In this document: positions 24,296-32,554 of the stretch, piece by piece
Layout: every line of letters starts with the position of its first letter
Numbering within the stretch: position 1 is the stretch's first letter
NCBI GenBank assembly: GCA_017651645.1
Contig: JAGCCO010000039.1
Coordinates: forward strand, 1 to 44,886
Direction: 5' to 3'
DNA from: Bacteroidales bacterium
Lineage (GTDB): Bacteria; Bacteroidota; Bacteroidia; Bacteroidales; F082
DNA: 44,886 nucleotides
Translations under genes and position numbers: made by a program
The notes under the pieces: model-generated
The model's database searches: none
The model's input: the letters and a program-made list of their open reading frames with translations, nothing else
Told to the model about the DNA's origin: nothing

Positions 24296-26899
24296 ATGAA
24301 AAAACTATCCCTATTTCTTGCTTTGATGGTCTTATCCTTTGGTCTGATGGCCCAAACCGAAGCCACCGACGACTTCAACAGCTATGTCGAAGGTGCACCG
24401 CTCAACGGACAAGGTGGTTGGGTGGCGCGTGCCCATAGCGCGGGCGGCGGTCAGCTGAAGACCGAGTACCTCGGTGGTGGCGGCCACACCACGCCCGACG
24501 AGACCATGGGCGCCTTCTTCGACAACGCCAACACCAACTACGGTGAGGTGGCTACCCACAAATCGACCGCCAGCTTCGAGTTCGACTTCTCGACAGGCGG
24601 TATCATTGAGGTGGAAATCGACATGATGCGCAACTGGTGGGGCACCTGCTTCGGCATCGGCTATGACGCCGACGGCGACGGCACCGTGCTGCCTCCGATG
24701 AGCTATGAGGCCACGCACCCTAATCCTGCACTCCCCACCCAAGACGGCGGTGTCTACTTCGTCACCACAGGTGTCGACCCAAGACCGAGCTTCGTCACGG
24801 GCATCGTGTTGCCCAACAACGAAATCGCTGCTTCGTTTGACTATGAGACACCCGAAGGTGGCTGGACACGCTGGAAGATAATGATCGACCTTGAGGCCAA
24901 CGGTGGCCAAGGCTCCGTCACCCTTTTTGCCGACCATGGCTGCACGGGCGAGTTTGAGCCCGTCCCCGAGGTGCAAGGCCTCAACGCAGGCCTCACCCCT
25001 GGCAGCGGTGACCGTTTCGACCCTGCCGCTTGGGACGGCATGTTCTTCCTCAGCAGCTCACACGGCGGCTTCGACAATGTCACTGTGCGCCACATCCCTG
25101 CTGGACTGGCTTCACAGTTCATCGAATTTGACGCCATCCCTGACAAACTCGTCTTCGACCAGCCGTTCCAAATCAATGCCACCGCCACTTCGGGACTCCC
25201 CGTCAGCTTCGAGGTTGTGGAAGGTCCTGCCACGCTGAACGGCGACATCGTCACCTTGACAGGCGAGGAAGGCACCGTGAAAATACGCGCCACGCAGCCC
25301 GGTGACGGCACGCAGTGGCAAGCGGCGCCAGCCGTGAACCGTACTTTTGAGGTGGTTGATCCCGACAACTTCATGCCTGAGATCACCATACGCCGTCCTT
25401 ACCAAGGCCTCAATGTCTATATGACAGAGTTGAAGCCCATGATGCTCGTCTTGAGTGCCTACATCGAACATGGCAACGTCATCAAGTTTGAGGATGTATC
25501 GTGCAGCGTCGGTGGCCAGACGGTGAGCCTGCAAACGGCTTATCCCGACAATCCTGACAATGGCTATTGGTACGGCCTATGGGAGCCCACCGCTTTCGGC
25601 GACTTCGACTTGACGGCCAGTATCATCCAAAGCGGCGGCAAGACCACCTCGGTCAGCAACCACTTCACTGTCACCAACGACTTCAACAGCGTGGATGCCG
25701 TGGCCATGAACGGTGACCTCATCGTTACCGCCTCGCAACAAACTGTCCATGGTGAATATGCCTTGCCTTCGCATGTGGGTGCCTTCGCCTCCATCAACGC
25801 CCATTACGACCACCAATGTGTCAACAACGATTGCGACCCTTACGACCGCATCGGCTATGTCCGCGTGAAGAACTTCCGTGGTGAGTGGGTGGAGCTGTTC
25901 CGCTATTGCTCGCCTTTCGGTGTGGAGTGTGACGACAATGTCGACGTCACCGACTACACCTCCATCCTGCAAGGCTTGGTCGAGTTTGAGGTCTACTACC
26001 AGACTTGGGACGGCAGCGGCTATTGCCCCATCCTGACTTTCAACATGCAGAAAGGCACCCCCGACTACCTCTACAGTGATGTTCAACCTATTTGGTTCGG
26101 TCCTTACGATTTCGGCGATTATGCCAACCTGCAACCTGTTCCCAAGGTGGACTTTGAGTTTGCCGAAAACACCGAGGAAGCCCATTTGAAGGTCATCACC
26201 AGCGGTCACAACTGGAGCAGCTCGTTGGGCGGCGGTAATGCTTACAACACAGGAAACGCAGCCGAGTTTTATGAGGCCACGCACCATGTCTATGTAAACG
26301 ACAGACTCAAGTTCGACCAGCACCTCTGGCGCACCTGCACCCCCAACCCCGCTGGCTGTCAGCCTCAAAATGGCACCTGGATCTACGACCGCAGCGGTTG
26401 GTGCCCCGGCAGCATCGCCCTTGTGTGGGACTACGACATGAACGAATACCTGCCTGATGGCGGAGCTCTCCTCTTCTATCAGTTTGACCCGACCTATATC
26501 GACTATTGCCATCCCAACTACCCCGACTGCCACGACGGACAGAACTCCTGCCCCCATTGCTCCGACCCCGACAACCCGATTCTGAGGGTCAGCGGCATGG
26601 TGGTGAGCCGTTCCAACAGCGAAGGTACCTTGGTCGGTGTCAAAGAACATGTTGACTTCGAGAAAGACCCGTTCACGGTCACCATCTCGCCTAATCCTGT
26701 AAGACACCAGATGACCATCGCCACTGACTATGAGGTGGGCAAGCTTTGCGTCCACATCGTCAATGCACAAGGCGTGGAGGTGCGAGGCTTCGTGATGGAC
26801 CAACAGGCCACCATCGATGTCAGCGACCTGCCTGCAGGATTGTATTTTGTCAGCGTCATCGGTGGCAAAGTCGTGACCCAAAAAGTTATTGTCGAATGA
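24296..26899 (+). CDS. Secreted PNGase F-like protein with T9SS sorting domain, paralogue 2 (Glu118 position is Gln)
   Basis: 867 residues from ATG 24296 (MKKLSLFLALMVLSFGLMAQ; cut after Ala19, Gln20 next). It shares its whole architecture with paralogue 1: N-terminal beta-sandwich, Ig-like segment, two PNGase F domains (about 462-770) and a C-terminal T9SS sorting domain (about 797-867, ISPNPVRHQMTIAT to GGKVVTQKVIVE). The positions equivalent to PNGase F Asp60 and Glu206 are kept (Asp517, Glu657), but that of Glu118 is Gln569 (codon CAG 26000-26002, in VYYQTWDGSG). It could therefore be weakly active, a glycan-binding protein, or have altered specificity. It follows paralogue 1 after 11 bases, so the pair is co-transcribed. 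The open frame to 24212 overlaps paralogue 1 and lacks a signal peptide. Confidence 0.9.
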   Translation: MKKLSLFLALMVLSFGLMAQTEATDDFNSYVEGAPLNGQGGWVARAHSAGGGQLKTEYLGGGGHTTPDETMGAFFDNANTNYGEVATHKSTASFEFDFSTGGIIEVEIDMMRNWWGTCFGIGYDADGDGTVLPPMSYEATHPNPALPTQDGGVYFVTTGVDPRPSFVTGIVLPNNEIAASFDYETPEGGWTRWKIMIDLEANGGQGSVTLFADHGCTGEFEPVPEVQGLNAGLTPGSGDRFDPAAWDGMFFLSSSHGGFDNVTVRHIPAGLASQFIEFDAIPDKLVFDQPFQINATATSGLPVSFEVVEGPATLNGDIVTLTGEEGTVKIRATQPGDGTQWQAAPAVNRTFEVVDPDNFMPEITIRRPYQGLNVYMTELKPMMLVLSAYIEHGNVIKFEDVSCSVGGQTVSLQTAYPDNPDNGYWYGLWEPTAFGDFDLTASIIQSGGKTTSVSNHFTVTNDFNSVDAVAMNGDLIVTASQQTVHGEYALPSHVGAFASINAHYDHQCVNNDCDPYDRIGYVRVKNFRGEWVELFRYCSPFGVECDDNVDVTDYTSILQGLVEFEVYYQTWDGSGYCPILTFNMQKGTPDYLYSDVQPIWFGPYDFGDYANLQPVPKVDFEFAENTEEAHLKVITSGHNWSSSLGGGNAYNTGNAAEFYEATHHVYVNDRLKFDQHLWRTCTPNPAGCQPQNGTWIYDRSGWCPGSIALVWDYDMNEYLPDGGALLFYQFDPTYIDYCHPNYPDCHDGQNSCPHCSDPDNPILRVSGMVVSRSNSEGTLVGVKEHVDFEKDPFTVTISPNPVRHQMTIATDYEVGKLCVHIVNAQGVEVRGFVMDQQATIDVSDLPAGLYFVSVIGGKVVTQKVIVE

Positions 26900-26913
26900 T
26901 AAATCAAACCAAT

Positions 26914-27651
26914 ATGAAAAAACATCTGATTTTAGCCCTTGTTCTTTTGTTGACCATGCCAGCCATGGCCCAAGTTGCCCGTGTCAGGGTTCACCACCCT
27001 AAGGGGAATCAACCACAAAACACCACTTTGACCATCGTCGCCCCTCGTGGCCTGAATTTTTGGCTTTATGTCGACGATGTGCTGCAAAATGAAAATGAGG
27101 TACACAGCATCTGTGTCCGTAACCTTTGGGAGGACAGTTTCTACATCCGTGTGGAACTCGATAACCCATTGCAGAATTGTGTGGGTCAGTTTGTTGACCT
27201 CAAGCAGTCCCAAACGCTTGCCATTGTCCAGTCCAACAAACTCTTTGGATTGGAGATTTCGCAAATCCATGTCCGTCCCGAACTGACCATAGATTTGGTC
27301 ACCGAGCAGCCTTCTGTTGGCGGTAACGTTCAGCCGCCCATGCCGCCTGCACCACCCATGTCGTTCGGCATGAACCCTCAGGACTATGATGAAGCCTATC
27401 AGGTGATCTCCAAGGAGTCGTTCGACAGCTCGAAACTGACCGTGGCCAAGCAGGTGATTACGTCTAACCCGATGACAGCCAGTCAAATTCTTGGCATTTG
27501 CCAGTTGTTCTCATTTGAGAGCAACAAGTTGGAGTTTGCCAAGTTTGCCTACACCTATTGCGTTGACAAAAACAAGTACTACTTGCTTAACGAGGCTTTC
27601 TCGTACGAATCCTCCAAACGCGAGTTGAGCAAGTTTATTGAGGGATTGTAA
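26914..27651 (+). CDS. Secreted DUF4476 domain-containing protein
   Basis: 245 residues from ATG 26914 (MKKHLILALVLLLTMPAMAQ, cut after Ala19). An ATG at 26896 that overlaps the previous stop would add six residues and is an alternative start. Residues about 22-135 form a beta domain with VRVHHPKGNQPQNTTLTI, followed by a Pro-rich linker (PPMPPAPPM). A C-terminal DUF4476 domain (about 155-245) has two similar helical halves: ESFDSSKLTVAKQVI, then FSFESNKLEFAKFAYTYCVD and FSYESSKRELSKF. DUF4476 proteins are common in Bacteroidota and their function is unknown. Position suggests co-transcription with the PNGase F-like genes; a terminator follows directly. Confidence 0.86.
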   Translation: MKKHLILALVLLLTMPAMAQVARVRVHHPKGNQPQNTTLTIVAPRGLNFWLYVDDVLQNENEVHSICVRNLWEDSFYIRVELDNPLQNCVGQFVDLKQSQTLAIVQSNKLFGLEISQIHVRPELTIDLVTEQPSVGGNVQPPMPPAPPMSFGMNPQDYDEAYQVISKESFDSSKLTVAKQVITSNPMTASQILGICQLFSFESNKLEFAKFAYTYCVDKNKYYLLNEAFSYESSKRELSKFIEGL

Positions 27652-27656
27652 AAACG

Positions 27657-27683
27657 AAAAAAGACCGCAACGCGGTCTTTTTT
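27657..27683. terminator. Bidirectional terminator between the DUF4476 gene and the glutaminyl cyclase gene
   Basis: Six A, GACCGC, loop AAC, GCGGTC, six T. Symmetric, so it can end transcripts from both converging genes; the last base coincides with the end of the minus-strand stop codon. Confidence 0.92.
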
Positions 27684-28690
27684 CATTCTTCATAGATAAC
27701 ATGCAGGAGCACATCGCCGACCATCCCTAAGGTCGTTTTGTCGATGTGCTGCAAGTTGTCGTTGAGGGTGTGCCATACCTCTGGGAAGCACTCGTTGCTG
27801 CTTTCGGGGTGAAGGTCGATGATATCGATGGTAGGGATGCCGGCGATTTGGTTCATCGGGACGTGGTCGTCGCTGATTATCGTACCCAGTTCATTACTGA
27901 AATAGGGACGGTAACCCAAATCAAATGCCTTACGCCAGACCTTGTTGCTTACCCAGGCAGCAAAGCCTTGTGAATAATACTCTTTTGGGAAATTGGGATT
28001 GCTGCCGCCCACCATATCCAAGAGGATGCCATAATAGGCCTTGTATCCATACACATGCGGGTACTTTGACCAATGTTGTGAGCCCAAAGCCCAATGGTTG
28101 ACCTGTTCATCATAATATTTCTCTGCATCATCTTGATGCGGGCCGTAGTCCTCCAGGTCGAACAGGACGATGTCGACGCCCAAGTTTTCGGGCAGTTCCT
28201 GCAACTTGAACTGACGGGCACATTCGATGAGCACGCCCACGCCGCTGGCACCGTCGTTGGCACCGTCGATAGGGGTGCGGGTGTTAGCTTTGTCAGGGTC
28301 GTGGTCGGCAAAGGGGCGCGAGTCCCAATGGGCGCAGAGCACGATGCGTTTCTTGGCCTCGGGATGGAACACGGCCACGATGTTTTGTCCATCGATGCCA
28401 TTGCCGTTGAACAAACGCGTCCTGAAGTCCTGCACGATAACCGTATCGGCAAATCCGTCAAGCTTTACGGTGAGCCATTGGGCGCAATCGGCATGGGCCT
28501 GGGTCTCGGGCACGCGAGGCCCGAAGCTGGTCTGTTTAGCCACATACTGATAGGCTGAGTCGGCATTGAAGTTCGGAACTATGACTGTTTTCTTTGGCTT
28601 TTCAGTATTAGTAGGTGTTCCTTTTGGTTGATTTTCGCCACACGAAACCAAAAGGACAAGCGAAGTGATAATAATCCAGTATTTCCTCAT
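27683..28690 (-). CDS. M28-family lipoprotein, probable glutaminyl-peptide cyclotransferase
   Basis: 335 residues from ATG 28690. The lipobox LLVSC gives Cys17. The M28 fold is shown by LCAHWDSRPFAD, DGANDGASGVGV (Asp146), LFDLEDYG (Glu180 base, Asp181 ligand) and a late His in EVWHTLND. The HWDSRPFAD and DLEDYG forms are those of bacterial, animal-type glutaminyl cyclases rather than of aminopeptidases. The enzyme would convert N-terminal Gln of exported proteins to pyroglutamate. This fits the unusually consistent Gln at +1 of the signal peptides encoded here. The frame to 28771 is excluded by the -7 box at 28711-28718. M28 aminopeptidase is the alternative. Confidence 0.85.
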   Translation of the reverse strand: MRKYWIIITSLVLLVSCGENQPKGTPTNTEKPKKTVIVPNFNADSAYQYVAKQTSFGPRVPETQAHADCAQWLTVKLDGFADTVIVQDFRTRLFNGNGIDGQNIVAVFHPEAKKRIVLCAHWDSRPFADHDPDKANTRTPIDGANDGASGVGVLIECARQFKLQELPENLGVDIVLFDLEDYGPHQDDAEKYYDEQVNHWALGSQHWSKYPHVYGYKAYYGILLDMVGGSNPNFPKEYYSQGFAAWVSNKVWRKAFDLGYRPYFSNELGTIISDDHVPMNQIAGIPTIDIIDLHPESSNECFPEVWHTLNDNLQHIDKTTLGMVGDVLLHVIYEE

Positions 28691-28710
28691 ATCGGTACAA
28701 TTAGAGGTTG

Positions 28711-28718
28711 CAAAAATA
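28711..28718 (-). promoter_or_regulatory. Promoter -7 box of the glutaminyl cyclase gene
   Basis: Minus strand TATTTTTG, 20 bases upstream of ATG 28690. It begins one base after the T-run of the terminator of the preceding gene. Confidence 0.65.
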
Positions 28719-28719
28719 C

Positions 28720-28748
28720 AAAAAAGGCAAGCTATGCCTGCCTTTTTT
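28720..28748 (-). terminator. Terminator of the DUF2135-like lipoprotein gene
   Basis: AAAAAAGGCA and TGCCTTTTTT pair over ten bases around a 9-base loop, 27 bases beyond the stop codon at 28776. The A and T tails make it bidirectional in form. Confidence 0.85.
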
Positions 28749-28775
28749 GCCATAATTTGGATGCCAAACAATTGT

Positions 28776-29696
28776 TTATTGCTTTACGCTCATCTTTTCA
28801 AGGGCACTCGGTGTGAGCGGAGCAGGAGCAAATGTCTTAGTCCTAGTTTTGCCATGTTCCGGAATATTGAAGGTCATGACAGGCTCAAGATTGTCGAGAT
28901 CACAGTAATTGCTCTCAGCACCAATCGGGAAGGTACCTGTAATTGTTTTCAGCAAAGCGCCTCCATAGTATGCAGAAACGACATAGTTGGTGGCAGTCTC
29001 AGGATCGCAATTTTCCCAAAGGTCGACATACACCGTGTAAGTACCAGCTTCCACAAAAGATTCCTCGCCGTATGTGATGTTCTCGTTGTTGACATTATCA
29101 AGCGAGCATCCAGCATTGGAGTCAAGGTCAAGTTCGCCACCGTTCTCACTCAAGGAGTTGCCAAAATAAATATGCTCACCGTTAGGCTCAATCACATGAA
29201 GGTCGACATCCTTAGATGTGTCGAATGAAAGGCTGATCTGAAGTTGACCCGTGCCGACTTCAATCAGTTCGACCGTTTTTTCAATGACCTCACTCACCTT
29301 GCCATTGCTGTCCAAGATAGCAACCAAAATGACAAAGTCCTCGTCGTCCTCACCCAAGACGATATCTTGGGTGATAAGGATTACGAAATCACAGTTGGTA
29401 CTTGAAGGCACCCATTCATAATAGCCATATTCATTTTCCACGCCTACATAGACTTTCTGAACGGTAACAGGAGAATCAACACTTACGATGGATGAACCGC
29501 CCGGAATCACCTTCTTGTTCATCGTCACCTCAATGTTCACATCAGAACTGGCGGATGGCATTTCCTTAGCAACCAATACACCGTCCTTGACAGAGATGAA
29601 TTTGTTCACTGTGGTTTCCTTTGGTTTAACACACCCAAGCATCAACAGGGTTACTGCAATGATCATCGTTCCTAAAGACAGAATAGTTTTTCTCAT
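28776..29696 (-). CDS. Lipoprotein with DUF2135/YfaP-like domain
   Basis: 306 residues. The lipobox LLMLGC gives Cys22. A first region (about 30-145) is beta-rich and acidic. Residues about 150-275 contain LSFDTSKDVDLHVIEPNGEH, then a Gly/Asp stretch with GGELDLDSNAGCSLDNVNNE, and AGTYTVYVDLWENC. The D-V-D-L-H-V-x-x-P-x-G and L-D-x-D pattern is that of YfaP-type DUF2135 proteins; the acidic loops could bind calcium. Function unknown; probably exposed on the cell surface or in the periplasm. It has its own promoter and terminator, so it is transcribed alone. Confidence 0.78.
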   Translation of the reverse strand: MRKTILSLGTMIIAVTLLMLGCVKPKETTVNKFISVKDGVLVAKEMPSASSDVNIEVTMNKKVIPGGSSIVSVDSPVTVQKVYVGVENEYGYYEWVPSSTNCDFVILITQDIVLGEDDEDFVILVAILDSNGKVSEVIEKTVELIEVGTGQLQISLSFDTSKDVDLHVIEPNGEHIYFGNSLSENGGELDLDSNAGCSLDNVNNENITYGEESFVEAGTYTVYVDLWENCDPETATNYVVSAYYGGALLKTITGTFPIGAESNYCDLDNLEPVMTFNIPEHGKTRTKTFAPAPLTPSALEKMSVKQ

Positions 29697-29798
29697 AATT
29701 AAAGTATTAAAAGTGATCTATGCCCTCTGATTATTTAATTCTTTGTTCACTGTTGAGACAGGGAGGACATTTACCTATCATAATAGTTTTTAACGAGG

Positions 29799-29806
29799 CA
29801 AAGATA
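29799..29806 (-). promoter_or_regulatory. Promoter -7 box of the DUF2135-like lipoprotein gene
   Basis: Minus strand TATCTTTG (TAnnTTTG). The leader would be about 95 bases, the longest in the window; no clear hairpin or riboswitch was recognised in it. Confidence 0.6.
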
Positions 29807-29877
29807 TAAAAAATCCATTACATAGGTATATGCCTAGATACAGAATTTACAAGTCGGTCAAGTCTACCAAAAAAATA

Positions 29878-32514
29878 TTATTCTTCTCTGACGAGATGCA
29901 CATCGCATTGCGGGAAAGGAATGGCAATACCGTTCTCGTTCAGGGTATTATAAATCAACTCCTTGGCGCGGTCGATATAGCCGACGCGTTCGGCCACCAG
30001 CACCTGCTGCTTCACTGCAACGGTGACCGCGCTGTCGTCCATCTCCTCCAAAGTGATGCTGATGCCGCGTTTCGAATCCACAATGTCGCGTCCAAACGCA
30101 TCCTTGTCTTGCAACGTCTTCAAAGCCTCACCTAACAATTCACGGACACGTTGGATGTCGGTGCCGTAGGCCACGCCTACAGTGATCTTGACGAACTCAT
30201 AACCGTGGTTGCGCGTGAGGTTGCTGAAGTTCTTGGCAAACAGTGTGGCGTTGAGGAACGACATTTCGGCGCCGTCAACCGTCTCAATCTCTGTGCTCTG
30301 GTAGCCTATGTGGGTGACCTTGCCACGGATGCCATCGCAGACAATCCAGTCGCCGACACGCAGGCGGCCCGACATGAGTTGGATGCCATAGATGAAGTTG
30401 TTGAGGGTGTCCTTAAGGGCGAAACCGATACCAGCCGAGAGTCCACCAGCCACAAGACTTAAGGAACTGGTCGGAATGTGCAGCGTCAAGACGATGACGA
30501 CGATGTAGGTAAACCAAGTCAATACGCTGATGATGCTGTTGCCCAACGATAAGTTGATCTCGTTGTTGCGGATGGTTGTGCGGTGGTGTTTTTTCATAAA
30601 GAGCGCATAGCGACACTGCTGCCAAATGGCGTGCAAGGCGCGGTTGATATAGCGGAACACAAAAAATAGGCTAATCAGGACGAGGATGCCGTGGAACGAC
30701 AACCTGAATGTGGCAGCGCCGCTGTCGTTGAACAGTTGCACGAAGTTGTGGTGATAGATGTTGTTGTACAAGTCTTCGAAGTCGAACACATCAAGTGCCA
30801 GATGGATGCAGAACGGGATGGAAAGTATGCCCATCACAGGAAGTACCACGTCTTTGACCAAGTCATAGAACCAAGTGGCGCCAAACATCAGTGTCTCTTT
30901 GCCTGGACCGGTGATAAAGTTGATGCGCGAACGATAGTCGCTGAGGCGGTTGACCATACGTTTCTTGCGATATTGGACGATGAGGTACAAGACGGTGAAT
31001 ATGATATGAATGGCGGCCAATTGGAAATACCACCAAATCAGGATAAGCATCGAAGCGAAGATGTAGCCCGCAATGGCCACACCCAAGGCCGCACCTGTTG
31101 TCACCAAAGAGATCCAACCCAACAGCCTGTCGCTGCGATCCACCTTCTTTACATTGTGTAGGCAAGCGAAAAGTTGCCAGACAAAGAAAGCGACGAGCAC
31201 TGGCGGGAAGATGAAGTTCATCAGCGCGTTGGGCATGAAAACCACACGACACCAAATCACGGCCAGAGCGGTGCAGAAGACGGGCAGGTAGAGCTTGACA
31301 CCATACTTCAGTTGCTTGGATTTCAGGCGGAAGAACAGCGCAATGAGGATGGCCTCCAACAGCCAGAGGAAGGTGTTGGTGAGCCGTGCTGCGATATGAA
31401 GCAAGCCATCTCCGCCTATCGTACTGTTAACAACGATGGTGATGAGGATGCCGAGCAACAAGGCGAGATAACGCCGTCGTTCCTTGCTGATTTCCTGTAA
31501 GGACTTGACGTAACGGAAGACGGGGAGGAGCAGCAATGAGGCGATGAGCCAGAACGCCGTCAGCTCAATGACAAACAAGAGAATGATGAAGACTTGGAGT
31601 GAATACTCCCAACCCGTGTCGGTCGTCTGCTCGGCTTGGCCTTTCTTGAACAAGGACTGGAGGGTTCCGAGATCGTATTTTTCGCTCGCATCACCGACGG
31701 CCTGCATCCAATAGCGTCCAGGGTGTTGCAGGATGGTGTAACACGGGGTCTGCCCCTCGACGAAGATGCGGTTTTGTAGCACCTGATAATAGTCGTGTGC
31801 GTAGTCATAGGTCTCCTTCAGACGCAGAAAGGTCTCGTAGTAGTGGATACTGTCGGCCACCACAGTGGCTTTGGTCTCGGCGTACATCTTGAGCAACTCG
31901 CCAGCGTAGAAAATGCATTGCTCGCGGTCGTTCTCGCCTTGTTCGTCGATCACGAAGGGGACGGCTGAGATAGAGTCGGCCATGGCCTTGATTTCCTGGT
32001 CCAGTTCGAGATGTGTCCTGCTGAAGAAGAGCGGGTTGAGCGAGTCGTAGTGGATAAGCAGGCTATCGGGCACACCAATGATGGTGTCGAGCTCGGGAGG
32101 GAGACGTCGCAAAGACTCGATGAGACGGGCATAACGTTCCATCTCCACGTTGAGGTTGCTGACGATGTGGTCGAAAGGCCCACGGTCTTGGTTAAACTCA
32201 TTGTATTTCTGGGTGACCTTCTGCAAGGCATAGCTCACGTCGAAGGTGTAGCCTTGCTTCTGTGAATACAGCATCAGCGACAGCTCATCGCATTGCTTCA
32301 TCACGTCGATCATCTTCTGGCGTTGTTTCTCATAGTCCTCAGTGAGACGGTCGCGGTTCTTGTCGATTTGTCGATAGTCGGCATCCAACTCATTGCGCAA
32401 CACGCGAAGGGTGCGGTTGAGGTTATGACCGTAAGAGATGGCGAGGATGGGCAACATGAAGGCCAGAAGAGTCGCCAGAATCAGCAGTTGTTTCGGTTTG
32501 AAGGGTGTTCTCAT
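29878..32514 (-). CDS. Large MscS-family mechanosensitive ion channel
   Basis: 878 residues from ATG 32514 (MRTPFKPKQLLIL); a GTG at 32547 is an alternative. An N-terminal helix anchors a periplasmic helical region of about 280 residues (DADYRQIDKNRDRLTEDYEK). Roughly ten transmembrane helices follow. The MscS core is LVAGGLSAGIGFALKDTLNN, then IYGIQLMSGRLRVGDWIVCD, and RGKVTHIGYQSTEIET, which match the pore-lining helix and beta domain. The soluble C-terminal domain ends in HLVREE. MscS proteins open on membrane tension and release solutes after osmotic downshock; the long N-terminus recalls MscK/YbiO-type members. It lies 40 bases after the M28 peptidase gene and is probably co-transcribed with it. 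Confidence 0.92.
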   Translation of the reverse strand: MRTPFKPKQLLILATLLAFMLPILAISYGHNLNRTLRVLRNELDADYRQIDKNRDRLTEDYEKQRQKMIDVMKQCDELSLMLYSQKQGYTFDVSYALQKVTQKYNEFNQDRGPFDHIVSNLNVEMERYARLIESLRRLPPELDTIIGVPDSLLIHYDSLNPLFFSRTHLELDQEIKAMADSISAVPFVIDEQGENDREQCIFYAGELLKMYAETKATVVADSIHYYETFLRLKETYDYAHDYYQVLQNRIFVEGQTPCYTILQHPGRYWMQAVGDASEKYDLGTLQSLFKKGQAEQTTDTGWEYSLQVFIILLFVIELTAFWLIASLLLLPVFRYVKSLQEISKERRRYLALLLGILITIVVNSTIGGDGLLHIAARLTNTFLWLLEAILIALFFRLKSKQLKYGVKLYLPVFCTALAVIWCRVVFMPNALMNFIFPPVLVAFFVWQLFACLHNVKKVDRSDRLLGWISLVTTGAALGVAIAGYIFASMLILIWWYFQLAAIHIIFTVLYLIVQYRKKRMVNRLSDYRSRINFITGPGKETLMFGATWFYDLVKDVVLPVMGILSIPFCIHLALDVFDFEDLYNNIYHHNFVQLFNDSGAATFRLSFHGILVLISLFFVFRYINRALHAIWQQCRYALFMKKHHRTTIRNNEINLSLGNSIISVLTWFTYIVVIVLTLHIPTSSLSLVAGGLSAGIGFALKDTLNNFIYGIQLMSGRLRVGDWIVCDGIRGKVTHIGYQSTEIETVDGAEMSFLNATLFAKNFSNLTRNHGYEFVKITVGVAYGTDIQRVRELLGEALKTLQDKDAFGRDIVDSKRGISITLEEMDDSAVTVAVKQQVLVAERVGYIDRAKELIYNTLNENGIAIPFPQCDVHLVREE

Positions 32515-32554
32515 TGGGCTATTCTTTGAAGGACGGGATGATGACACACAAAGT

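Noticed and set aside
25577..26881. 434-codon open frame antisense to PNGase F-like paralogue 2
   Set aside because: Arises from strong codon bias of the sense gene. The product has no recognisable motif, signal or promoter, and similar shorter shadows oppose other GC-rich genes (pyrG, dnaK, lysS).
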